64,000 bases of DNA from Pseudomonas sp. dw_612 (GTDB lineage Bacteria > Pseudomonadota > Gammaproteobacteria > Pseudomonadales > Pseudomonadaceae), in the NCBI RefSeq assembly GCF_018449725.1, contig NZ_JAAVVC010000006.1:1-64000 (forward strand), given 5' to 3'. A program made the position numbers and the translations under genes. The notes under the pieces are model-generated. The model was not told the origin of the DNA, searched no databases, and saw nothing but the letters and a program-made list of their open reading frames with translations. This document shows positions 35,528 through 44,154 of the stretch, in pieces. Numbering within the stretch: position 1 is the stretch's first letter; each line of letters begins with the position of its first letter.

Positions 35528-36385
35528 TCAGGCGAAATCAGTCCCCAGCGAAACCGTTTCCCATTGCTGTATTTCCGCTTGCAGCGCCGCGAGCTTTTCC
35601 TTCACAAATTGCACGGCGTCACGCCCCAGCAGCAGATGCGCCGGCGGCGTCGGCGAGGCCACAACCTGCAGGATGGCCAGGGCTGCCTTGAGCGGATCGC
35701 CGGCTTGCTGGCCGCTGCGTTCCATTCTTGCCTTGCGCTGGCTGTCGAAGGTTGCGTCGTAGTCCGCGACGGAACGTTCAGCCCTGACCATGGAACGGCC
35801 GGCCCAATCGGTGCGGAAGGCGCCGGGTTCAATCGCGGTGACCGCGATACCGAACGGCTTGACCTCTTTGCCCAGGGTTTCGGAAATCCCTTCCAGCGCA
35901 AATTTGCTGCCGTGATAGACCCCAAGGCCCGGGAACGTGGTCAGCCCGCCCATGGAGGTAATGTTCAGGATATGCCCGCTACGGCGCTCACGCATAAACG
36001 GCAGTACGGCTTTGATCATGGTCACGGCACCGAACACGTTGACCTCGAACTGCTGGCGAAAGTCCTCCAGCGAAGACTCTTCGATCAAGCCCTCATGACC
36101 GTAGCCCGCGTTGTTGACCAGGACATTGATGGCGCCAATCGTGCTTTCGATCTCGGCGACCGCGCCTGGAATCGAAGCGCTGTCGGTGACATCCAGCAGG
36201 CGTCCAAACGAATAACCCGGTTTGAGTTGATCGAAGGCCTGGCGCTGCGCCTCGTTGCGCAACGTGCCGACGACGCGGTGGCCGGCTGACAGCAGGGTAG
36301 TGGCCAGCGCCTTGCCAAAACCGGAGCTGACGCCGGTGATCAGCCAGGTTTTATGCGGTTCGTGAGTCAGGTGTTCGGTAGCCAT
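35528..36385 (-). CDS. Short-chain dehydrogenase/reductase
   Basis: 285 residues. Classical SDR pattern: NADP-binding TGVSSGFGKAL (residues about 18-28), NNAGYG, catalytic Ser in NITSMGG, and Y-x-x-x-K in YHGSKFALEG. Length and the EPGAFRTDWAG segment fit the oxidoreductase group often annotated as estradiol-17-beta-dehydrogenase-like or YusZ-like. Reduces a ketone or oxidises an alcohol; substrate unknown. Divergent from the LysR gene at 36520 with 134 bp between the starts. Confidence 0.92.
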   Translation of the reverse strand: MATEHLTHEPHKTWLITGVSSGFGKALATTLLSAGHRVVGTLRNEAQRQAFDQLKPGYSFGRLLDVTDSASIPGAVAEIESTIGAINVLVNNAGYGHEGLIEESSLEDFRQQFEVNVFGAVTMIKAVLPFMRERRSGHILNITSMGGLTTFPGLGVYHGSKFALEGISETLGKEVKPFGIAVTAIEPGAFRTDWAGRSMVRAERSVADYDATFDSQRKARMERSGQQAGDPLKAALAILQVVASPTPPAHLLLGRDAVQFVKEKLAALQAEIQQWETVSLGTDFA

Positions 36386-36449
36386 GATGATTCCTCCGGT
36401 AAGACGCAGGATTGTTCAGGCTTGCAACCGCTCGGACAATCCGCTGGAG

Positions 36450-36471
36450 TTGACTCAGGCTTTGAAGTCAA
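36450..36471. promoter_or_regulatory. LysR-type dyad between SDR and LysR genes
   Basis: TTGACT-N10-AGTCAA, perfect 6-bp arms, 49 bp upstream of the LysR start and 65 bp from the SDR start. Confidence 0.5.
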
Positions 36472-36519
36472 TCTTCATAATGCTTGTGGTATAAAAAATG
36501 ACTTTTGCGGAGGGTAACC

Positions 36520-37467
36520 ATGCGCCAGGACCAACTCGATGGGCTCGTGACCTTCGTCTGTGTGGCCGAACATTCCAGTTTCTCGGCTGCGGCGATCAGG
36601 TTGGGGGTTTCACCTTCGGCCGTGAGCCAGGTCATCCGCAATCTGGAGCGGCGCCTGGGCATTGCGCTGTTCAATCGCACCACCCGCAGTGTCAGCCTGA
36701 CCGAGGCCGGCGTCGGATTTCTGGCCAAAGTCCAGCCCGCAGTAAACGTGTTGACGTCTGCCGCGCTGGAATTGGGAGACACGACAGGCGCGCCGTCCGG
36801 GCTGCTGCGCTTGAATGTTCCGCGCTCGGCGTACATGTCGATTCTGCAACCCATGTTGTCGGCGTTTTTAGAGGCGTATCCGCAAATCGACCTGGAAATC
36901 AGCATGGAGAACGCGTTCGTCGACATTGTCCGGCTGGGTTTCGACGCAGGCATTCGTTTCGGCGATTTTGTCGAGCGTGACATGGTCGCGATCAAAGTCG
37001 GGCCCAAAGTCCGCATGCGCATTATTGCGTCTCCGGCCTATCTGGCGCGTCACGGCACCCCCGAACAGCCCACCGATTTGCTCAACCACAACTGCATTTG
37101 CTTCCGATCCTCCGGCGGCGTGATCGAGCGCTGGGACCTGGTCAAGGGCAAGGAAACCCTGCAGTTGCCCGTGCGCGGCCGGCTGATCGTCAACGACTCG
37201 GCCGCCCTGGTGCAAAGCGCGCTGGATGGCAACGGTATCGGCTACATGATCAGCGGCTACATTGATCGGTTTATCGAGCGTGGCGAGTTGGTCAGCCTGT
37301 TCGAGGAGTGGGGCCCCGAGCTTCCCGGGTTCACGCTGTATTACTCCGACCGTCGCCGGGTGACCCGCAAACTCAGGGCGCTCATCGACTTCTTGCGTGA
37401 TCCTTCGGGCGGGCATTTTTCCGATGCGCCGCCTCTGCGGCCAGCGGAGTCGCTACGGATTCTTTAA
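36520..37467 (+). CDS. LysR-family transcriptional regulator
   Basis: 315 residues from ATG 36520, preceded by GGAGGGTAACC. Helix-turn-helix FSAAAIRLGVSPSAVSQVIRNLE and LFNRTTRSVSLTEAG; CrgA-like effector domain. It has two likely targets: the divergent short-chain dehydrogenase gene through the dyad at 36450-36471, and possibly the aldo/keto reductase gene that follows on the same strand after a hairpin. Confidence 0.92.
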   Translation: MRQDQLDGLVTFVCVAEHSSFSAAAIRLGVSPSAVSQVIRNLERRLGIALFNRTTRSVSLTEAGVGFLAKVQPAVNVLTSAALELGDTTGAPSGLLRLNVPRSAYMSILQPMLSAFLEAYPQIDLEISMENAFVDIVRLGFDAGIRFGDFVERDMVAIKVGPKVRMRIIASPAYLARHGTPEQPTDLLNHNCICFRSSGGVIERWDLVKGKETLQLPVRGRLIVNDSAALVQSALDGNGIGYMISGYIDRFIERGELVSLFEEWGPELPGFTLYYSDRRRVTRKLRALIDFLRDPSGGHFSDAPPLRPAESLRIL

Positions 37468-37486
37468 CGGCTGAATTCAGCCCGTT
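37466..37486 (+). terminator. Hairpin after LysR gene
   Basis: AACGGCTGAA / TTCAGCC(C)GTT, a 10-bp stem with a one-base bulge and almost no loop, starting at the LysR stop codon. It could limit read-through into the aldo/keto reductase gene. Confidence 0.4.
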
Positions 37487-37508
37487 GCCATCGAAACAGG
37501 AGGTTGTC

Positions 37509-38486
37509 ATGAAGTACGTGAATCTGGGGCGCACGGGACTCAAGGTTTCCCGATTGTGTCTGGGTTGCATGACTTACGGCGAAGCGTCGCGTGGTCGGCA
37601 TACCTGGACCTTGGCCGAGCAACCGAGTCGGGTGTTGATCAAGCAGGCGCTGGATGCCGGGATCAACTTTATCGACACCGCCAACAGCTATTCGGCGGGC
37701 ACCAGCGAAGAGTTTGTGGGGCGCGCCCTAAAGGATTTCGCGCGCCGTGATGAAGTTGTATTGGCGACCAAGGTGTATTTTCCCTGGGGCGACAAACCTA
37801 ATACGGGAGGCCTGTCGAGAAAGGCGATTTTCCAGGCCATCGACGACAGTCTGCGACGTCTGGGCACGGACTATGTCGACTTGTATCAGATCCATCGCTG
37901 GGACTATTCGACCCCGATCGAAGAAACCCTTGAAGCACTCCACGATATCGTCAAGGCCGGCAAGGTTCGCTACATCGGTGCCTCGTCGATGTACGCCTGG
38001 CAGTTTGCCAAGGCGCTGTACACCGCCGACCTCAATGACTGGACGCGATTCGTCAGCATGCAGAACCACATCAACTTGCTCAGTCGTGAGGAAGAACGGG
38101 AAATGTTGCCGTTGTGTCGCGAGGAAAACATTGCCGTGATGCCTTGGAGCCCGTTGGCCCGTGGTCGCCTGACCCGGGACTGGGGCCAGAGCAGCGAGCG
38201 CTCGGAAAACGACGACATTGCCAGGAACCTGTACGCCGATGACGATCTGGCCGACCGCGCGATCATCGAGGCGGTGGCGACGGTCGCTCGGGCCCGGGGT
38301 GTGCCCCGCGCACAAGTGGCGCTGGCATGGGTGCTGGGCAAATCTGAAGTCACCTCGCCGATTGTCGGTGCTTCGAGGGCCGGGCACCTGGAAGATGCCA
38401 TCGCGGCGCTGAGCATTCAGTTGAGTCCTGAAGAAGTGCAATTGCTGGAAGCGCCTTATCGGCCCAAGGCGATTGTCGGCCAGTAA
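37509..38486 (+). CDS. Aldo/keto reductase
   Basis: 325 residues from ATG 37509 (AGGAGG upstream). TIM-barrel NADPH reductase: start YVNLGRTGLKVSRLCLGCMTYG, catalytic Asp and Tyr in DTANSYSAG, His in YQIHRWD, and cofactor-binding end PIVGASRAGHLEDA. Closest in pattern to the YajO/AKR11-13 group that reduces aldehydes. A housekeeping detoxification role is as likely as a pathway role. It ends convergent with the thioesterase gene at a perfect hairpin. Confidence 0.92.
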   Translation: MKYVNLGRTGLKVSRLCLGCMTYGEASRGRHTWTLAEQPSRVLIKQALDAGINFIDTANSYSAGTSEEFVGRALKDFARRDEVVLATKVYFPWGDKPNTGGLSRKAIFQAIDDSLRRLGTDYVDLYQIHRWDYSTPIEETLEALHDIVKAGKVRYIGASSMYAWQFAKALYTADLNDWTRFVSMQNHINLLSREEEREMLPLCREENIAVMPWSPLARGRLTRDWGQSSERSENDDIARNLYADDDLADRAIIEAVATVARARGVPRAQVALAWVLGKSEVTSPIVGASRAGHLEDAIAALSIQLSPEEVQLLEAPYRPKAIVGQ

Positions 38487-38502
38487 GGTGGGAGCGGGGC
38501 GC

Positions 38503-38519
38503 GGCGACCTCAGGTCGCC
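38503..38519. terminator. Convergent hairpin
   Basis: GGCGACC-TCA-GGTCGCC, perfect 7-bp stem; its loop holds the stop codon of the thioesterase gene. No T-tract. Confidence 0.5.
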
Positions 38520-38974
38520 TGCGCATCCGTTGATTCAAGTTTCACCAGCGCCGCCCGCAGCGCTGTCGGCAATGCCTTCACCGGCCTCCTGTTCACACTG
38601 TCCACGTACACATGCACGAAATGGCCTTGCGCAGCGGCAACGTTGTGGCCGCTGCGAAAGACCGCCAGTTCGTAGCGAACGCTGCTGGTGCCGATGCGGG
38701 CGACACGCAGCCCGATGTCCAGTACGTCAGGGAACTGCGCCGAGGCGAAGTAACGACACTGGGTCTCGACCACCAAGCCAATGGTTTGCGCGCCGGCCTC
38801 CAGGGGCAGCAAGGCACGTTGCTCCATGAGCCAGGTATTCACCACCGTGTCGAAGTAGGCGTAATACACCACGTTGTTGATATGCCCGTAACTGTCGTTG
38901 TCCGCCCAACGCGTCGGCATCGGGCGGAGTACTGGAAACAGATCACGGGTTTGTGCCGCCTGTCGTTGCGTCAC
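38510..38974 (-). CDS. Acyl-CoA thioesterase, 4-hydroxybenzoyl-CoA thioesterase (hot-dog) type
   Basis: 154 residues. Hot-dog fold protein with the active-site Asp in WADNDSYGHINNVVYYAYFD, the pattern of YbgC/FadM and 4-hydroxybenzoyl-CoA thioesterases. It starts with GTG at 38974, overlapping the stop of the iron alcohol dehydrogenase gene as GTGA, so translation is probably coupled. It may release free acids from CoA esters of the pathway encoded on the opposite arm, relieving CoA trapping. Confidence 0.9.
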   Translation of the reverse strand: MTQRQAAQTRDLFPVLRPMPTRWADNDSYGHINNVVYYAYFDTVVNTWLMEQRALLPLEAGAQTIGLVVETQCRYFASAQFPDVLDIGLRVARIGTSSVRYELAVFRSGHNVAAAQGHFVHVYVDSVNRRPVKALPTALRAALVKLESTDAQAT

Positions 38975-40125
38975 AGCGCCCCCTGATAAATAGCCAGGGC
39001 TGCGTCGTAGGTCATCTCGCGTGGGTTGTTGATCAGCAGGCGCGTTTGCTTCATGGCGTCTTCCGCCAGTTTTGGCAGATCGGTTGCCTGAATGCCCACG
39101 TCGGCGAGGCGCGTCGGCAGGCCCAATTGAACCGGCAGGCGCGTCATTTTCTGCAGCAATGCAGCCGCCAGCGCCGCGCTGTCGCCCTCAGCGTCGGGCA
39201 CGACCACCCTGGCCAGTTCGGCGTACAAGGCTTGGGCTTCGGGCAGGTTGAACGCCATCACCCCCGGTAGTAGCAGGGAATTCGACAGGCCATGCGGCAC
39301 ATGGAACAGCGCGCCGACGGGATAGGCGAGGGCATGCACGGCGGCCACCGGCGCATTCGCGAACGCCATTCCGGCCAGGCAGGCACCGAGCAACATTGCT
39401 TCGCGGGCGGCCACGTCCTGTCCCTGCTCGCAGGCCTGAACAATGTGCGTGCTCAGCAGGCGCAGGGCGTCGAGTGCGAGGCAGTCGGAAATCGGGTTTT
39501 TCAGACGCCGGCTGGTGTAGGCCTCCAGGGCGTGAACCATCGCGTCAATGCCGGTCGCCGCCGTGACCGACTTTGGCAAGCCCAGGGTCAGGAGCGCGTC
39601 GAGCAGCGCACAGTCCGGCAGCAGCAGCGGCGAAACGACGCCTTTCTTTTCGCCGCTGGCGGTGGTGACGATGGCCACGGGAGTGACTTCGGAACCGGTG
39701 CCGGCCGTGGTCGGAATCAGGATCAGCGGCAGGCGTTGACCGCTGGCGAGGCCGACGCCGTAGATCATCTCCAGGGTCTGTTCGCCCCGGGCCAGCAAAG
39801 CGGCGAGTTTGGCGACGTCCATGGGGCTACCGCCACCGATGCCGATCACGCCATCCGCGCCGACGAAACACGCTGCGGCGGCCGCAGCTTCAACCATGGC
39901 TGACGTGGGGTCGGCTTCGACATCGGTGAATACGCTGATGGTGACGCCGGAGGCCTGCAAACTGGCTATCGCAGCGTCCAGCAGACCCAGGCGCTGGACG
40001 CCGGCGTCGGACACCAGCAGCACTGAGCGCATCCCGTGCTGGCGGGCGATTTCACCGAGGCGGGCCGTTGCACCCGCTTCGACGAGCAGGGATTTGACGG
40101 TCTGGAAACTGAAGCTTTTGAGCAT
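38971..40125 (-). CDS. Iron-containing alcohol dehydrogenase
   Basis: 384 residues from ATG 40125, the usual family start (LKSFSFQTV); 22 more codons upstream are open but lack a good ribosome site. NAD-binding GIGGGSPMDVAKL and PTTAGTGSEVTP; iron ligands in ATGIDAMVHALEAY and HALAYPVGALFHVPHG. The family oxidises primary alcohols, diols or hydroxy acids, or reduces the aldehydes. First gene of the leftward arm of the IclR-controlled regulon; the operator-like site lies 106 bp upstream. Confidence 0.93.
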   Translation of the reverse strand: MLKSFSFQTVKSLLVEAGATARLGEIARQHGMRSVLLVSDAGVQRLGLLDAAIASLQASGVTISVFTDVEADPTSAMVEAAAAAACFVGADGVIGIGGGSPMDVAKLAALLARGEQTLEMIYGVGLASGQRLPLILIPTTAGTGSEVTPVAIVTTASGEKKGVVSPLLLPDCALLDALLTLGLPKSVTAATGIDAMVHALEAYTSRRLKNPISDCLALDALRLLSTHIVQACEQGQDVAAREAMLLGACLAGMAFANAPVAAVHALAYPVGALFHVPHGLSNSLLLPGVMAFNLPEAQALYAELARVVVPDAEGDSAALAAALLQKMTRLPVQLGLPTRLADVGIQATDLPKLAEDAMKQTRLLINNPREMTYDAALAIYQGAL

Positions 40126-40230
40126 GGGCAGGTTCTCGAAGGTGACGGGGAGTGCCTGGCGGGCGAGAAAAGCCGCCACCATGGCTTTCAATCGATTATC
40201 GACGTCGACTACCGTAGGCAGTAGCGGCTA

Positions 40231-40250
40231 ATTCCATTGAGTGGGATTGG
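40231..40250. promoter_or_regulatory. IclR operator-like site, left copy
   Basis: ATTCCATTGAGTGGGATTGG. The core ATTCCA-N5-TGGGAT is a near-perfect dyad. It recurs with two differences at 41189-41208. It lies between the divergent alcohol dehydrogenase and iclR starts. Confidence 0.75.
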
Positions 40251-40324
40251 CTGAGACGTCGTCTCCGCGTTTTCTGTAAACCGTTGAGCCGCCGTTGTCA
40301 TGATCAAGATTGAGGAACGTACCG

Positions 40325-41125
40325 ATGCCCAGAAAACTCACTGAGTCCCGCAGCTCGCCCTCCAACCGTTCAGTCGAGCGCGCACTGTTGATCCTGCGGG
40401 CCTTCCGTCCCGGCGTCGCGGCCCTCGGTAATGCAGAGTTGGTGGAGCTGACCGGTCTGCCGCGCTCGACCATCAGTCGTCTGACCCAGACGCTGGTGGA
40501 AAACGGTTTCCTGCAATACGAATTACAGCGAGGCACCTACCGCCTTGGACCGCCATTGCTGAGCCTGGCCCATGCCCTGCGCCTGGAATCCGAGATCCTC
40601 AAACTGGCCCAACCGCTGATGCGTGAGATTGCTGAAGGCCACAAGATCAACGTCGGCCTGGCGGTCGCCGACCAGACGGACATGGTGTATCTGGAGTCTG
40701 TGCGCAAGAACCGCAGCGGACTGTTTCGGCATGTCACCAGCGGTTCGCGCGTGCCCATCGAAATCACCTCATTGGGGCAAGCGTACTTGTCGACCTTGTC
40801 CGGCCCGGCGCTGGACTCGCTGCTGAATCAACTCAAGCCCCGCCACCCGAAAAACTGGAAGCAGGTGCGCGCCGCGATCGCTCAGGCACGTACAGCGCTG
40901 CACAACCAGGGTGTCTGTCAGGCTTCGTGGCAGGCCGGCATTACCTCCATCGCTTTGCCCCTTGGGCTTGAGGATCAACCGCCCTACGTGTTCAACATCA
41001 GCTTCGCCAGCCAGGATTTCACGGCCGGGCAAATCGACAGCGAGCTGGTGCCGTTGCTTGAAGGCCTGTTGCAAAAAGTCCGTGAGCAATTGGCGCAGGT
41101 CCGCGCCCTGGAAGACTTGTCGTAG
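40325..41125 (+). CDS. IclR-family regulator of the CoA-thioester regulon
   Basis: 266 residues from ATG 40325, with GAGGAACGTACCG upstream. N-terminal winged helix (SVERALLILRAFRPG, ELTGLPRSTISRLTQTLVENGFL) and GAF-like effector domain (GSRVPIEITSLGQAYL; QAGITSIALPLG). It sits between two divergent catabolic arms, and near-identical 20-bp sites lie 75 bp before its start and about 100 bp before the CoA-transferase gene, so it probably controls both arms and itself. The inducer is unknown, perhaps the pathway substrate. Confidence 0.93.
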   Translation: MPRKLTESRSSPSNRSVERALLILRAFRPGVAALGNAELVELTGLPRSTISRLTQTLVENGFLQYELQRGTYRLGPPLLSLAHALRLESEILKLAQPLMREIAEGHKINVGLAVADQTDMVYLESVRKNRSGLFRHVTSGSRVPIEITSLGQAYLSTLSGPALDSLLNQLKPRHPKNWKQVRAAIAQARTALHNQGVCQASWQAGITSIALPLGLEDQPPYVFNISFASQDFTAGQIDSELVPLLEGLLQKVREQLAQVRALEDLS

Positions 41126-41188
41126 AGGGTTTGCGCCCGTGAGCGAAGGCAAGTGGCGTGGATCTGCAGCGGCAGGTTGATCCGGGCA

Positions 41189-41208
41189 ATTCCATTCAGT
41201 GGGATTAG
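41189..41208. promoter_or_regulatory. IclR operator-like site, right copy
   Basis: ATTCCATTCAGTGGGATTAG, in the 181-bp gap between iclR and the CoA-transferase gene, 99 bp before the latter. 18 of 20 bases match the left copy. Confidence 0.75.
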
Positions 41209-41306
41209 GCCGTCGCTGCCGGGCAAGCGCTTGCACATAATCGGTTGACATGACCTGCGGCCCTTGCGGCGCGGCGAAAACAAGAAACCGTTATGGAGAT
41301 CGTTTT

Positions 41307-42530
41307 ATGGGCACCTCATCCCGACCGTCAGTGTCGACTTCCAGTGCGCTGAAAGGCGTGCGAGTGATCGATTTGTCCAGGGTGCTGGGAGGGCCGCTGG
41401 CGGCGCAGATTCTCGCCGACCATGGCGCCGATGTGATCAAGGTCGAACCGCCGCAGGGCGATGAAACCCGCGAGTGGGGGCCTCCCTTCAGGGGCGACGC
41501 CTCGGCCTACTTCCTGAACGTCAATCGCAATAAACGCACACTGGCCCTGGACCTGTCCAAAGAGGAGGGGCGTGAGGTCCTGATGCGTCTGCTCGAAGAC
41601 GCGGACGTGCTGATCGAGAACTTCAAACCCGGAACGCTGGAGAAATGGGGCATTGGCTTTGACGTCCTGTCCAAGCGCTTCGAACGATTGATTCACGCCA
41701 GCGTCACCGGTTTTGGCAAGGACGGGCCATTCGGTGGCCAGCCGGGTTACGACTTGATGGCGCAAGCGTGGTCGGGACTGGTCTCCACCAACGGCACACC
41801 GGAAAGTGGCCCGCTTCGCTTGGGGATTCCGGTGATCGACATGTCCACCGCCAGTAACGCTGTGATCGGCATTCTGCTGGCGCTGTATGAACGGGATCGG
41901 TCCGGCCAGGGGCAGCATGTCGACCTGACGCTCTACGACACGGCGATCAGCCTGTTGCACCCGCATGCGCCCAACTGGTTCATGTCCGGCAAAGTGCCGG
42001 GGCTCACCGGCAATGAACACCCGAGCATTTCGCCTTACAGTCTGTTCACCACCAAGACCCAACCGGTGCTGATCACTGTGGGCAACGACAACCAGTTCAA
42101 GCGGATGTGCGCGGTGCTGGAGTTGCCGGAACTGGCCGAGGATGAACGCTTTTCCAGCAACGCCAAACGCATCATCAATCGCCGGGTTCTGACGGATGCC
42201 ATGGAAGCGCAACTGGCGCATTTCGAAGGCGTGGACATCTGCCAGAAACTGATGGCCGTGGGCGTGGGTGCCGGGGCTGTGCAGTCGGTGGACCAGGCGT
42301 TGACGCATCCCCACACCGTGCATCGCGAGATGGTGGTGCAGATTGGCGAGTACCAGAGCACCGGGATTCCGATCAAGTTGTCGCGTACCCCCGGTCAGGT
42401 GCACAGCGCACCGCCGGAGTACAACCAGCACGCCCGGGAGATTTTGCGCGAAGCGGCCTATTCGGACGCGCAGATCGAGCAGCTGTTGGGTCAGGGCGCG
42501 GTCTTGTCCGAGCGAAAACGCCATGATTAA
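41307..42530 (+). CDS. Family III CoA-transferase (CaiB/BaiF)
   Basis: 407 residues from ATG 41307 (GGAGATCGTTTT upstream). Typical motifs: VIDLSRVLGGPLAAQILADHGADVIKVE at the N-terminus and the catalytic Asp in PGYDLMAQAWSG. Members move CoA between carboxylates through an Asp-CoA anhydride, often with succinyl-CoA as donor. As first gene of the rightward arm it probably activates the substrate acid; no CoA ligase is encoded here. The next gene starts inside its last codons. Confidence 0.94.
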   Translation: MGTSSRPSVSTSSALKGVRVIDLSRVLGGPLAAQILADHGADVIKVEPPQGDETREWGPPFRGDASAYFLNVNRNKRTLALDLSKEEGREVLMRLLEDADVLIENFKPGTLEKWGIGFDVLSKRFERLIHASVTGFGKDGPFGGQPGYDLMAQAWSGLVSTNGTPESGPLRLGIPVIDMSTASNAVIGILLALYERDRSGQGQHVDLTLYDTAISLLHPHAPNWFMSGKVPGLTGNEHPSISPYSLFTTKTQPVLITVGNDNQFKRMCAVLELPELAEDERFSSNAKRIINRRVLTDAMEAQLAHFEGVDICQKLMAVGVGAGAVQSVDQALTHPHTVHREMVVQIGEYQSTGIPIKLSRTPGQVHSAPPEYNQHAREILREAAYSDAQIEQLLGQGAVLSERKRHD

Positions 42531-43344
42531 TGACTCCGCGTTTGCCGAGGAAGATGCTCCGTCCGTGCTGTATCTGCTGGATCGTCAGGTGGCCTGGATC
42601 ACCCTCAATCGCCCGGCAAGACGCAACGCCTTGAGCGCCAGCATGGACGCCGAGTTGCGGGCCAGTGTGATCCGTGCCGAGCACGATCCGGACTGTCGGG
42701 TGATTTGCATCAGCGGCATGGGTGAAGGCTTCTGTTCCGGGGCCGATTTGCGGGCCTCGCCAGCGCCGTCGGCGGAGTTGCCCTACGCCCTGGAGCCTCA
42801 GCGTCTCGAAGACTTTCGCTTCGGCTACCTGATCCAGGCGCGCAAACCGATAGTGGCCGCGATCAATGGCGCGGCCGTGGGTGTCGGACTGGTGTTGGCA
42901 GCGTTTTGCGACATCCGTATCGCCTCGGCCCAAGCGCGTATGGGCTTCACTTACAGTCGGGTCGGGCTGGTCGCCGAGTACGGCATCGCCTGGTGGCTGC
43001 CGCGGTTGATCGGGCCGGGCGCGAGCAACGACCTGTTGTTGTCCGGGCGTTTGATCGAGGCGGCGGAAGCCCGGCAAATGGGGCTGGTCAATCATGTGGT
43101 CGAGGCCGAAGGCTTCAACGCTCACGTCGAAGATTATCTGCTTGCGTTGGTGGAGCGTTGTTCGCCGCGCTCGCTGGCGGTGATCAAGCAGCAGGCCTGG
43201 GCCGCCCACGAACAAACGTTGCTGGAAGCCGTCCGTAGCAGCCAGCAGGCACTCAATGTCGCGCGCCGCAGTGCCGATCATCAAGAAGGTGTGTTGGCGT
43301 TTCGCGAGAAACGCTTGCCCCGGTTCTCTGGAGAGTCTCAATGA
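42523..43344 (+). CDS. Enoyl-CoA hydratase/isomerase, first copy
   Basis: 273 residues from ATG 42523, overlapping the CoA-transferase stop by 8 bp. Crotonase-fold signatures: oxyanion loop SGMGEGFCSGADL, INGAAVGVGLVLAAFCDIRIAS, and GLVAEYGIAWWLPRLIG. It hydrates or isomerises a 2-enoyl-CoA, or acts as a related lyase. It differs clearly from the second hydratase next to it, so two steps of the pathway probably need crotonase chemistry. Translationally coupled to both neighbours. Confidence 0.93.
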   Translation: MINDSAFAEEDAPSVLYLLDRQVAWITLNRPARRNALSASMDAELRASVIRAEHDPDCRVICISGMGEGFCSGADLRASPAPSAELPYALEPQRLEDFRFGYLIQARKPIVAAINGAAVGVGLVLAAFCDIRIASAQARMGFTYSRVGLVAEYGIAWWLPRLIGPGASNDLLLSGRLIEAAEARQMGLVNHVVEAEGFNAHVEDYLLALVERCSPRSLAVIKQQAWAAHEQTLLEAVRSSQQALNVARRSADHQEGVLAFREKRLPRFSGESQ

Positions 43345-44129
43345 CCGACGTTCCTTTTGTCACTGTGGTCGAGCGCGATGGCATCGCCGTGCTGACCCTG
43401 AATTCGCCGGATACCCGCAACGCGCTGAGCACCGCCCGGGAGTTCGACGCCATCGAGCAGGCCTGCGCCCGCCTGCAGAGCAACCGCAGTATTCGCGTCG
43501 CGATACTGACCGGCGCCGGCAAGGCCTTTTGCGCTGGTGGCGATGTAAAACTGATGCACCAGCGTGCCCAGGATCGCACCGCCGAACCGATTGAAGAACG
43601 CTATCGCTACCAGGAAGGCATCCACCGCGTGACCATGGCCTTGCACCGGTTGGAGGTGCCGATCATTGCCGCGATCAATGGCCCCGCCATCGGTGCCGGC
43701 CTGGATCTGGCCTGTATGTGTGATCTGCGGATCGCCAGTGAAAAAGCCACCTTCGCCGAGAGCTTCGTCAAGGTCGGGATCATTCCGGGGGATGGCGGCG
43801 CCTGGTTGCTGCAGCGCGCCATCGGGGTCGCACGGGCAGCGGAAATGACGTTCACCGGCGACACCATTGATGCGCCCACGGCCCTGGCTTACGGCCTGAT
43901 TTCCCGAGTGGTTGGGCACGAGGCACTGCTGGATGAGGCGCAGGCCCTGGCCGAGCGCATCGCCGTCAACCCCGGTCACGCGTTGCGCATGGCCAAGCGT
44001 TTGATGCGCGAATCGGCCCATGCACGGCTGGAAACCATCCTGGAAATGTCGGCGGCTTTCCAGGCGCTGGCCCATGCCACCGATGACCACCGTGACCGGG
44101 TCGAAGCCATTGTTCGGCGCATCGGTTGA
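43341..44129 (+). CDS. Enoyl-CoA hydratase/isomerase, second copy
   Basis: 262 residues; the ATG at 43341 overlaps the preceding TGA. Motifs: TGAGKAFCAGGDVKLM oxyanion loop, INGPAIGAGLDLACMCDLRIAS, and KVGIIPGDGGAWLLQRAIG, where an Asp precedes GG in place of the more usual GAGG. Crotonase family, CoA-thioester substrate. Its role beside the first hydratase and the fused hydratase/dehydrogenase is unclear: a hydratase, an isomerase and a lyase are all possible. Confidence 0.93.
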   Translation: MTDVPFVTVVERDGIAVLTLNSPDTRNALSTAREFDAIEQACARLQSNRSIRVAILTGAGKAFCAGGDVKLMHQRAQDRTAEPIEERYRYQEGIHRVTMALHRLEVPIIAAINGPAIGAGLDLACMCDLRIASEKATFAESFVKVGIIPGDGGAWLLQRAIGVARAAEMTFTGDTIDAPTALAYGLISRVVGHEALLDEAQALAERIAVNPGHALRMAKRLMRESAHARLETILEMSAAFQALAHATDDHRDRVEAIVRRIG

Positions 44130-44154
44130 CCCACTCTTTTCAGGACTGCCTGTC

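Noticed and set aside
38487..38502. GGTGGGAGCGGGGCGC resembling a REP core
   Set aside because: Only GTGGGAGC matches; there is no inverted partner, and the neighbouring hairpin is a terminator-type stem.
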